Shown: piece by piece, positions 31,623 through 39,772 of the stretch
Position numbering within the stretch: the stretch's first letter is position 1
How the letters are laid out: each line of letters begins with the position of its first letter
Assembly: GCA_004293675.1 (NCBI GenBank)
Contig: READ01000037.1
Location: forward strand, 1 to 43,260
Source: Betaproteobacteria bacterium
GTDB lineage: Bacteria; Pseudomonadota; Gammaproteobacteria; Burkholderiales; Casimicrobiaceae
Direction: 5' to 3'
DNA: 43,260 bases
Program-made: the position numbers and the translations under genes
The notes under the pieces: generated by a model
Told to the model about the DNA's origin: nothing
The model's database searches: none
What the model saw: the letters and a program-made list of their open reading frames with translations, nothing else

Positions 31623-33635
31623 ATGTTTCTGGCCATCTACACCCGCGATTTGCGGTTTGAAAAATCAAATCAATGGCATAAAGTGCTGTCGCAGTTCTGG
31701 ACGGCGACGGCACTTGTCACGTTCCTCGCAGTGGTTGCGATGCCCACGCGTGCTGCCTGCAATTGGAACGTGGATGCCAATTCGATCACCACGTCGACCA
31801 GCGACGGGCTCATGATGATCCGGCGCCTGCGCAATCTGGCTGGCAGCGAACTCACCAATGGCGCAATCGGCCCCAACGCAGGCAACAATGCAAGTGCGAT
31901 CGCGCAGCATATTGACGCCAACAAGGCAAATTGGGACTTCAACGGCGACGGAATCGTAGATGCCGCATCCGACGGGGTCATCATCGCGCGATATCTGTTC
32001 GGATTTCGGGGCCAGAGCTTGACAGCTGGTATCGTCCGCCCGGAGTTGCCAGGGCGATCACCCGCTGAAATTGAATCGCTGATCTCGCAGGGCTGCCCGA
32101 ACACCCCAACCGTTCCCGCGTGTACGCCTCCCCTATCGCTCATTGATACGGCAGCGGTTGCTCCGCGTGTGGGTAACGGTACGCCCGCCAGCTGTACCGA
32201 TGTCGCGATCCAAAGCGCGGTGAACACGGGCGGCGTCGTTACGTTCAACTGCGGCATCAACCCAGTGACCATCGCCATTCGCAACACCATCGTAGTGCCT
32301 CCGCTGCTGAATACGGTCATCGACGGGGCCGGCAAAGTCACCCTCGACGGCGGCGGCACCGCGCGCATCATGCAGCTGAAAAACGGGAACTATCGCACCA
32401 ACAGCAACGGTTTGACGCTACAACGCATCACCCTTGCCAACGGCAAGGCCGTTGGCACCCGCTACACCCCACCCAACCCCAACAACCCAGCCTGTGCCTA
32501 TGGCTACGCCGACGGATCGGGCGGCGCCATTGAAGTCGGCGACGCGCGGTTACACGTGATTGACGTTAATTTCCTGAATAACACCGCCGCCACGCCCGGA
32601 CCGGATGTGGGAGGCGGCGCGATCTATGCGGCGGGCTCGCTCGACCTGACAATCGTAGGCAGTCGATTTGTCGGCAACAGCGGTTCCAACGCGGGCGCGG
32701 TAGGTTTGCTGCAAACCAACGGGCGTTTTTTTAACAGCCTGTTCCAAAGTAACGAAGCGACGGGCACCGGGCAAAACTATGCTGGCGGCGCGGCAGCGGG
32801 CTGCGTCGGTGTAGGCCACCCTGAACAGGGCGGTGCGGGCGGCAACGGCGGCGCGATTGCCATCGATGGCAGCGACGACACCGATCAGATTTTCTGTGGC
32901 ACGCGAATTGTGAACAACACGGCGGGCGCGCTGGCCGGTGCCATATTCCGCACCGCCAATTTTGGTAGTCGTTTGACCACGATTGATCGCTCAGAAATCA
33001 GCGGTAACACCGCCAAGCAAGGCGGCGCATTTTTTATCTCCAACTCGGTGCCCCTCAATATCGTGCGCAGCACCGTCAGCAATAACTCGGCTGAAACGTT
33101 CGGCGGCGCACACTTTGAGCGCAGTCAGCTCAACATTGAAAACAGCACGTTTGCAGGTAACACCGCATCAAACAGCTTAGGCGGTGCTATTTTTCAAAAC
33201 GACAGCGCGAGCAGTAGCCTCATCCGAAATGCAACCTTCGCCAATAACCGGATTACTGGTGGCAGTGGTTTGTTCAGTGCCGCCATCGCGGGCGGCATCA
33301 ACTTTCCCATCCGCAACACGGTGTTTTCCAACAGCACGACCAACGACATCTTTAACCCCACCCAGTGCTGGTTCCAGCCCGCGACGGGCACCAACAACGT
33401 GCAGTGGCCGCGCAACCGAGGCAGCAGCAGCGAGCTCGATAATTTGTGCGTACAAGACATCGTGTTCGCCGACCCATTGCTCGGCGCGCTGGGTGCAAAC
33501 GGCGGCCCCACCACCACACTGCTCCCAGCTACAAACAGCCCACTCATTGGCGCGGGTAGAAATTGCCCGGCGACCGATCAAATTGGAAATGTCCGCTCTA
33601 GCAATGCATGCACGATCGGCGCGGTCGAACGATGA
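31623..33635 (+). CDS. Secreted beta-helix protein with N-terminal dockerin-like module
   Basis: This 670-residue protein starts at the ATG at 31623, with AGGAG six bases upstream; the longer open frame overlapping the GH9 gene is not used. It has a signal peptide ending MPTRA. A dockerin-like double repeat from about residue 44 to 156 begins AACNWNVD and ends SQGC. Its second loop, DFNGDGIVDAASDG, is a near-ideal EF-hand. The remainder is Gly/Asn-rich with repeated NNTA, GGAIF and GNTA turns, the signature of a right-handed parallel beta-helix. It ends in a choice-of-anchor-Q-like segment (GALGANGGPTTTLLPATNSPLIGAG, then CTIGAVE). Pectate-lyase-like folds bind or cleave polysaccharide, but no catalytic residues can be named. 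Confidence 0.88.
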   Translation: MFLAIYTRDLRFEKSNQWHKVLSQFWTATALVTFLAVVAMPTRAACNWNVDANSITTSTSDGLMMIRRLRNLAGSELTNGAIGPNAGNNASAIAQHIDANKANWDFNGDGIVDAASDGVIIARYLFGFRGQSLTAGIVRPELPGRSPAEIESLISQGCPNTPTVPACTPPLSLIDTAAVAPRVGNGTPASCTDVAIQSAVNTGGVVTFNCGINPVTIAIRNTIVVPPLLNTVIDGAGKVTLDGGGTARIMQLKNGNYRTNSNGLTLQRITLANGKAVGTRYTPPNPNNPACAYGYADGSGGAIEVGDARLHVIDVNFLNNTAATPGPDVGGGAIYAAGSLDLTIVGSRFVGNSGSNAGAVGLLQTNGRFFNSLFQSNEATGTGQNYAGGAAAGCVGVGHPEQGGAGGNGGAIAIDGSDDTDQIFCGTRIVNNTAGALAGAIFRTANFGSRLTTIDRSEISGNTAKQGGAFFISNSVPLNIVRSTVSNNSAETFGGAHFERSQLNIENSTFAGNTASNSLGGAIFQNDSASSSLIRNATFANNRITGGSGLFSAAIAGGINFPIRNTVFSNSTTNDIFNPTQCWFQPATGTNNVQWPRNRGSSSELDNLCVQDIVFADPLLGALGANGGPTTTLLPATNSPLIGAGRNCPATDQIGNVRSSNACTIGAVER

Positions 33636-33782
33636 TGGAGCGGGAATTGGCCCACTCGCTGCATCGGTCATCCAACCCGTGAGTAGTCAAACAATCAACA
33701 GTTGTACATCGAGGCAAGCTTTCATCGGCGTGCCACTCGAAGCACAGCGCTCGTACGGAGCGCGATGTACAGGAGCCACGTT

Positions 33783-36700
33783 ATGACTCATCAACCTACT
33801 ACTTCACGCGTCTCGGCTTTAAGGGTTCATGCTGCACCCCTGTTTCGCGCCTTGACGGCGTCACTCGCCGCACTCTGCCTTGCCTCCCCGGTAGCGGCGC
33901 TTTGCAACTTCGACATCGACGACAGCGGCGGCACGCCCAACGCGAGCGTTGACGGCCTGCTTCTAGTGCGCCACATGGCGGGGCTCAGAGGGGATCGGCT
34001 GACCGACGGCGCGATTCAAGCGAGCTCAAAGCGCCGTGTCGCCACTGACATTCAAACGTTTATCGGCACACAGATTTTTGACATCGACGGCAACGGTACC
34101 CAAGACCCACTCACCGACGGGCTCATCATCACCCGCTATCTGCAAGGTATCACCGGCCCCGCGCTGGTCAAAGGTGCGCTGGGCAAGAACGCCACCCGCA
34201 CCGACCCAACCGATGTATTGAACTACTTGAAGTCAATCGACGGCTGCGGCAACACACCCTCCTTGGTGCTCAGCCAAGCCTTTCCCATTGAGGTATTTGG
34301 CGAGGTGGGCACCGAGAAGAGCGTCACGCTATCGCTCACCGCCGCCCAGGCCAGCAGCGCCCAGCGCCTGTGGCTACAAACCCACAACATTCGCTACGCT
34401 ACCAAGGCGAGTATCAAGATCAACGGCGGCGCGTGGCTGGCACTCAATAACACCACCGCCCAGATGGTTGGCACCAACCTGACCTACGGCGGCATTGGCG
34501 GCTCATTGGCTACGCTCAAGATGAGCATTCCGGTGGCTGCGGGCTTACTCACCGAGGGGCAAAACACCATCACGTTCAAATTCAACGAGACTAACAACGT
34601 GAGCATGGGCTACCGTGTCATCGGTCTGAACCTGTTGAACAGTGCGGGTGCGCGACTCATCCCTGCCTCAGGGTTTACGCACTCCGATCCGGCCAGCTGG
34701 ACGGGGCCCAGCACCACCACGGCTGACATCAATGCGGGCAAAGCGTTGTGGGCCACAGCCCAGCTCAAAGCTCACTTTGATCCCCCCGGCAACACCGCTC
34801 CGAATATCATCGCCAAATGCGCCGATTGCCACACGGCGACCGGTTTCGATTTGAAGTACTTCGGCTACTCCAATAACGCCATCATCGAGCGCTCGAAGTT
34901 TCACGGACTGAGCCAAACCCAAGGTGAGCAGATCGCCAGCTACATCCGCAGCCTGCCGGTGAAAGCCGTGGGTCGTCCGTGGAACCCGCCGTATCAGCCG
35001 GGGCCGGGCACATCGAGCAAACCCAATGACGAATGGGCGGCGGGCGCGGGCATTGACAACGTGCTCGATGACGATTGGGACACCATCCAACACATCTTCC
35101 CCAACGGCATTAAGCGCGACGCGCTGATGGTGGGCGACACCACTAAGTTCAAGCGCTTTGACACCCATGATGTGCCCATCGCCTTCCAACTCCCCGATTG
35201 GAATCATTGGCTCCCCGAGGTGCATCCTTATGATGCGTTTGGGAAAACATGGGCGGAAAACACCCCCAATTTCAAGCAATATGAAAACCTCAAAACACTA
35301 CTAACCGGAAAAACCGAGGCACAAATTCAGGAATGGTTTCGCACCAGCAACAATGGCGAAGGCCGCGGAAAACCTTTCGCCCGCGGTCTGTGGGCCATGT
35401 TGCAGTGGGGCCAGGAAAGCCCAGACGATGGTGGTGGCATGGGCGTCGAGCAAGCCTTATTTCGACTTCCCCCCGAAGCCTTTGACCAGCGCCCAGGCAA
35501 CCAACGCACGAGGACAGTCCCAAACGGTTCGGGGGAGACCGGCCGTGTTAGACAGACCGAAGGCGCACGCAAAATCTACTCGCTGGTGCAGTGGCGCATG
35601 ACCAAGCAGTTTGATATTCACGAGGGATTCGGGCTTACCAGCATGGGCCCCTATGTCAACACCGGCGGGATGGGCCCGTTCAGAGCGGATCTGGCTGGGC
35701 CCCGCATGTGGGTGGGTGCCAATCGCTCGGTATTTGATGCATCGCCGTTTCTGTCGGCGCTCGACTACGAGTTCACCGGTAGCTCGTCAGGTGACAACGC
35801 CTTTAACTTTGACTACCTGTCCAACGCTTGGTATCAACTGCAACTTATCTTGAACCCTGGGCATCGCAGCGCCTACGACCACAGCGCGGTCGACTGGGGC
35901 TATGCCCACGGTTTCCTGTCGGGCTTCAACCGCTTGACCGACATGAAGCAATCGGCACGCAACCTCATCTGGTCACTAAAAGGCATGGACGAAGGCGACA
36001 ACGACCGCGGTCCGAACCGCAGTGACGGCTGGTCGTTTCGACGCGGCGGGATGGATTCTGCGCTCGGGTTTGTCGACGATATTCCGCAACCTGCAACTGG
36101 GTACACGAGCCGCGCCTGGGTCGTCAGTCCGACCGCTGAGGCGAAGCAAGTCCACACGCTGTTGCGGCAAGTGTGGCTAGAAAAGGTTGCCAGCTGGTTG
36201 CCGATACAAATGTCGCAATACACCCAAGGCGAGGCGCTGGAAGGCGGCAATCCATATCCCGGAGGCCCGTTCCTTGGCAACCCGAAATCGGGTGATGAAG
36301 ACGGCGGCATCTTCAATCGACCCGATTTCGTTCTTACGGCCTCACCCAGCCCCGAGACACGCTCGCGCAGCTTTGCTTACGGTACTGACACCATGATGCT
36401 AGAGTACAAACAGCGCGGCACCTATCCAGCCGCCATGCAAAACGGCTATGCCACGTGGGCGCAGGCGGTGTGGCCAGGCATCGTTGGCAATGCAGCACCG
36501 CAGAACGACTGGCTCAAGTACCGCGTGGGTACGGTGGGTACAGCGCCGTCGTCGGCACCGTTGGTCAGCGCGGGCACGACCGCAAATAGCGTGAACGTTA
36601 GCTGGTCTAGCGTAGCGGGTGCGCAGTCCTACAACGTGAAACGCGCTGATTCGCCAAGCGGCCCATTCCTCACCATCGCCTATTTCCGCACTGGCAACAG

Positions 36701-36815
36701 CTACAGCGAAACGGTGCCGATGGCAGGCACTGGACGGACGTACTACTACCGCATCACCACCAACACCGCAGCGGGTGAATCGCTTGATTCGGCCAGCGCG
36801 TCCATCCAGCGCTAA
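33783..36815 (+). CDS. Large secreted protein with dockerin-like module, haem c motif and C-terminal Fn3
   Basis: This 1010-residue protein has its ATG at 33783 with AGGAG seven bases upstream. The signal peptide ends SPVAA. Residues about 40-155 are a dockerin-like double repeat, from ALCNFDIDDSGG to SIDGC, with a good second loop DIDGNGTQDPLTDG. Residues about 158-300 are a beta-sandwich like a carbohydrate-binding domain (VFGEVGTEKSVTLSL, GQNTITFKFNE). A c-type haem motif CADCH lies at residues 346-350, followed by helices (GLSQTQGEQIASYIRSLP) typical of a small cytochrome c. Residues about 400-910 are a large domain I do not recognise, rich in Trp, Asp and Gly. Residues about 925-1010 are fibronectin type III-like. 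A redox partner role for the neighbouring sugar dehydrogenase is inference. Confidence 0.85.
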   Translation: MTHQPTTSRVSALRVHAAPLFRALTASLAALCLASPVAALCNFDIDDSGGTPNASVDGLLLVRHMAGLRGDRLTDGAIQASSKRRVATDIQTFIGTQIFDIDGNGTQDPLTDGLIITRYLQGITGPALVKGALGKNATRTDPTDVLNYLKSIDGCGNTPSLVLSQAFPIEVFGEVGTEKSVTLSLTAAQASSAQRLWLQTHNIRYATKASIKINGGAWLALNNTTAQMVGTNLTYGGIGGSLATLKMSIPVAAGLLTEGQNTITFKFNETNNVSMGYRVIGLNLLNSAGARLIPASGFTHSDPASWTGPSTTTADINAGKALWATAQLKAHFDPPGNTAPNIIAKCADCHTATGFDLKYFGYSNNAIIERSKFHGLSQTQGEQIASYIRSLPVKAVGRPWNPPYQPGPGTSSKPNDEWAAGAGIDNVLDDDWDTIQHIFPNGIKRDALMVGDTTKFKRFDTHDVPIAFQLPDWNHWLPEVHPYDAFGKTWAENTPNFKQYENLKTLLTGKTEAQIQEWFRTSNNGEGRGKPFARGLWAMLQWGQESPDDGGGMGVEQALFRLPPEAFDQRPGNQRTRTVPNGSGETGRVRQTEGARKIYSLVQWRMTKQFDIHEGFGLTSMGPYVNTGGMGPFRADLAGPRMWVGANRSVFDASPFLSALDYEFTGSSSGDNAFNFDYLSNAWYQLQLILNPGHRSAYDHSAVDWGYAHGFLSGFNRLTDMKQSARNLIWSLKGMDEGDNDRGPNRSDGWSFRRGGMDSALGFVDDIPQPATGYTSRAWVVSPTAEAKQVHTLLRQVWLEKVASWLPIQMSQYTQGEALEGGNPYPGGPFLGNPKSGDEDGGIFNRPDFVLTASPSPETRSRSFAYGTDTMMLEYKQRGTYPAAMQNGYATWAQAVWPGIVGNAAPQNDWLKYRVGTVGTAPSSAPLVSAGTTANSVNVSWSSVAGAQSYNVKRADSPSGPFLTIAYFRTGNSYSETVPMAGTGRTYYYRITTNTAAGESLDSASASIQR

Positions 36816-36974
36816 CGCCGGATGCCAGCGAAACCCGTGCGCTGGCACCTCCCTCCCTCCATCTGGGGTGGGGGTGGGAGCCAAGAGGGCGCGCTTGCAC
36901 GAGGTTCAGACGCGATGCCACTCCGCGCTCGCTCAACAGTGCGGTTTGCGGCGTCGCCCCCAACGCGTAGCGAC

Positions 36975-37886
36975 CTAAAGAAGCGCCGAGCTCTGCCGCA
37001 TAAATTCAACAAACCGCGCTGCAACTCTAGGCAGCTGGCGATCACGGCGCCACACTAACTGCCATTGCCGCTTGATGGGTAGGCCCGCAGCGGGCAAGAT
37101 GCACAGCCCCTCTCGCTCGGGTTTTGCAGCCAGCGTGTGACGCGAGATGATTGCCAAGCCCAGCCCCGCTGCGACGGCGTGTTTAATAGCCTCGTTGCTG
37201 CCGAGGGTCATTCGAATCAATGGCTCAACCCGCTTCGCCTCAAAAAACTCGAGCGCTGCCTGTCGCGTACCTGAGCCCTGCTCACGCATCAACAGCGACG
37301 CGCTTGCCCATGTTTTGAAGGGCACTGTTTTGGACAACGACCACGGGTGATTGATGGGCGCGATGAGCACCAGCGGGTTGTCCATCACTGACATGGTTTC
37401 AAGAGACAGCTTACTGGGCGGCATCATCATCACCGCTACGTCGTCTTGGTCTTGCTCCAAGCGGCGCACCACGGCATCGCGATTTTCAATCGCCAAATCA
37501 ATGTCGATGCCGGGATAGGCAGCGGCAAAGGGCTTGAGCCACTGTGCCAAAAAATATTCGGTGGTGGTCACCCCGGCGATTCGAAGTGTGCCGCGTGCCA
37601 GACCGCGCAAATCGGCGACGGTCTCTTCAAAGTTTCGCCACTCGGAAAACATCGCCGCAACGGTTGCCTGCAATTGACGCCCTTCGTCGGTCAACGCGAC
37701 ACCACGACCCGACGGCATCAGCAGCTCAACACCGAGGGATTCGGAGAGCTCACGAAGTTGCCCCGAAATGGTGGGCTGCGTCAGGTGCAGCGCTTCCGAG
37801 GCTCGGGTGATTCCACCGAGCTCAGCCACGGCCGCAAAGCTGCGAAGCTGAGTAAACGTGGCTCGTGGGGCTTTAACTAAATACAT
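36975..37886 (-). CDS. LysR family transcriptional regulator
   Basis: This 303-residue LysR protein has an N-terminal winged helix-turn-helix (FTQLRSFAAVAELGGITRASEALHLTQPTISGQLRELSESLG, residues about 11-53). A periplasmic-binding-protein-like effector domain follows. LLMREQGSGTRQAALEFF near residue 200 and GLGLAIISRHTL near residue 245 resemble the CbbR/CysB-like branch. It is divergent from the isocitrate dehydrogenase gene, with about 100 bases between them, and probably regulates it or its own transcription. The effector is unknown. Confidence 0.93.
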   Translation of the reverse strand: MYLVKAPRATFTQLRSFAAVAELGGITRASEALHLTQPTISGQLRELSESLGVELLMPSGRGVALTDEGRQLQATVAAMFSEWRNFEETVADLRGLARGTLRIAGVTTTEYFLAQWLKPFAAAYPGIDIDLAIENRDAVVRRLEQDQDDVAVMMMPPSKLSLETMSVMDNPLVLIAPINHPWSLSKTVPFKTWASASLLMREQGSGTRQAALEFFEAKRVEPLIRMTLGSNEAIKHAVAAGLGLAIISRHTLAAKPEREGLCILPAAGLPIKRQWQLVWRRDRQLPRVAARFVEFMRQSSALL

Positions 37887-37934
37887 TGGTTAATACCTAT
37901 GTTATTGAATGTTAAACATGATTAGACACCAATG
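37884..37934. promoter_or_regulatory. Candidate LysR-binding region
   Basis: Two nested inverted repeats lie between the divergent genes. ATGTT (37899-37903) and AACAT (37915-37919) are separated by 11 bases, the T-N11-A form of LysR boxes. CATTGGT (37884-37890) and ACCAATG (37928-37934) flank it, the first overlapping the LysR start codon. The region is AT-rich, as expected for a shared promoter. Confidence 0.5.
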
Positions 37935-37989
37935 CAACGATATACCAAAATAGTTCACATCTTCACCACTTTCGAGAGAATTGCATCCC

Positions 37990-39480
37990 ATGACAAGCTC
38001 CACTGCCACCCGCGCTAAAACCCCCATCACCGTGGCCTACGGTGACGGCATTGGTCCTGAGATCATGACCGCCACCTTGTCGATCCTCGATGCGGCGGGT
38101 GCGCAAATAGCACCCGAAGTCATCGAAATCGGTGAGCGCGTCTACCTGTCGGGCAACAGCGCAGGCATTGCGGCATCGGCGTGGGAGAGCCTGCGGCGAA
38201 CCAAGGTTTTTCTAAAAGCGCCCATCACCACCCCTTCGGGCGGTGGCTACAAGAGTCTCAATGTCACGGTGCGAAAGACCCTTGGGCTCTATGCCAACGT
38301 GAGGCCATGCGTTAGCTATGCGCCCTTCGTCGAAACACTGCATCCAAAAATTAACTTAGTCATCGTTCGCGAAAACGAGGAGGATCTCTACGCCGGTATC
38401 GAGCATCGACAGACCGATGATGTGTATCAATGCCTAAAGCTCATTAGCCGCCCAGGTTGCGAAAAAATCGTTCGCTACGCCTTTGAATATGCGCGTCGGC
38501 ATGGTCGTAAAAAAGTCACGTGTATGACCAAAGACAACATCATGAAAATGTCGGACGGGCTGTTTCACAAGGTGTTCGACGAGATGGCCGTGGACTACCC
38601 GGAAATCAAAACCGAGCACATGATCATTGACATTGGCACAGCGCGCATGGCGGACCGCCCTGAGCAATTCGATGTCGTGGTCACACCCAATCTCTACGGC
38701 GACATCATCTCGGATGTAGCCGCAGAACTCACCGGAAGCGTAGGACTGGCCGGTAGCGCCAATATCGGCGAACATGTCGCGATGTTTGAGGCGATCCACG
38801 GCAGCGCTCCAGATATCACTGGCAAGGGCATCGCCAATCCATCGGGTTTATTGCACGGCGCAGTCATGATGCTCGATCACATCGGTCAACACGACGTCGC
38901 GGCACGAATCCACAACGCATGGTTATGCGCACTTGAAGAAGGTGCACACACGGCCGATATCGCTGCTGCCGGCGACGCATCAGTGCTTTCAACCGCTGAG
39001 TTCGCCCAGGCGGTGATCGCGCGGCTTGGACGCAGCCCATCGCGACTCAACGCAATTTCGGCGAGCCCTGCTCAGACCAGCCAAAGCGCAACCGAACCCG
39101 CAAAACGCTACCAGTCACCGCCCAAAGCACAAAAGGATATGGTGGGTGTCGACGTGTTTTTTCATTGGCATTCGGGTGCAGTGGAGCAACTAGCCGACAC
39201 CGTAACCAGCGTGTTAGGTGGCACTGAGTTTGAGCTTCAGATGATCACCAACCGAGGAGTGAAGGTGTGGCCCAATGGCTTTCCCGAGACGTTTTGTACC
39301 GATCATTGGCGCTGCCGACTCATGGGAACGGCCGTCAGCCGTGATCAGAGTAAATGTACGCACGAGTCCATTCTGGGATTACTCACAAAGCTTCGGGGCA
39401 CGGGTCTGGACTTCATCAAGACAGAAAATCTCTATACGTTCGATGGCGAGCCTGGTTTTGCACTGGGGCAAGGTCAGTAG
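37990..39480 (+). CDS. NADP-type isocitrate dehydrogenase with C-terminal extension
   Basis: This 496-residue protein is of the isocitrate/isopropylmalate dehydrogenase superfamily. Features are VAYGDGIGPEIM near the N-terminus, the substrate loop KSLNVTVRKTLGLYANVRPC near residue 87, VRENEEDLYAGIEH near residue 123, and the metal-binding run NLYGDIISDVAAELTGSVGLAGSANIG near residue 235 followed by FEAIHGSAPDITGKGIANP. After the catalytic part (about residue 345) comes an extra domain of about 150 residues, as in Thermus-type and Rickettsia-type isocitrate dehydrogenases of similar length. It would oxidise isocitrate to 2-oxoglutarate in the TCA cycle. An in-frame TTG at 37981 with nearby GAGAG is an alternative start. 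Confidence 0.88.
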   Translation: MTSSTATRAKTPITVAYGDGIGPEIMTATLSILDAAGAQIAPEVIEIGERVYLSGNSAGIAASAWESLRRTKVFLKAPITTPSGGGYKSLNVTVRKTLGLYANVRPCVSYAPFVETLHPKINLVIVRENEEDLYAGIEHRQTDDVYQCLKLISRPGCEKIVRYAFEYARRHGRKKVTCMTKDNIMKMSDGLFHKVFDEMAVDYPEIKTEHMIIDIGTARMADRPEQFDVVVTPNLYGDIISDVAAELTGSVGLAGSANIGEHVAMFEAIHGSAPDITGKGIANPSGLLHGAVMMLDHIGQHDVAARIHNAWLCALEEGAHTADIAAAGDASVLSTAEFAQAVIARLGRSPSRLNAISASPAQTSQSATEPAKRYQSPPKAQKDMVGVDVFFHWHSGAVEQLADTVTSVLGGTEFELQMITNRGVKVWPNGFPETFCTDHWRCRLMGTAVSRDQSKCTHESILGLLTKLRGTGLDFIKTENLYTFDGEPGFALGQGQ

Positions 39481-39772
39481 CGCGTGCTCGGCTCGCCCCC
39501 CGTGCGATCCGCTGAATTGGGCGATGTTCCCCGCAGGGGTTTCCCCTCCAGATAGGGTTCCCCCTGCCGTTTGAATTTTCCACGCAACGCTACACTGAGC
39601 GGCACCAAAGCTAGCGTCGAGACTCGTGAACACCGAGAAGCGATCCGTTGGCGGTGGACCGATTAGCGAACGAAACGATCGCACTACAAAATTCGAAGAC
39701 GGTGTGATCGTAGTCAAGAGTCGCTGCAAGTCCATCAGAACCAAACAACATCGAGCACAGGAGGGATCACAC

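Noticed and set aside
36850-36890. Possible further member of the CCCTCCCCC palindrome class
   Set aside because: Pairing of ctccctccctcc with ggggtgggggtgggag is imperfect and the conserved inner sequence is absent.
39626-39772. 49-codon N-terminal extension of the CoA ligase
   Set aside because: The AGGAGGG at about 39759-39765 fixes the ATG at 39773, where family similarity begins.
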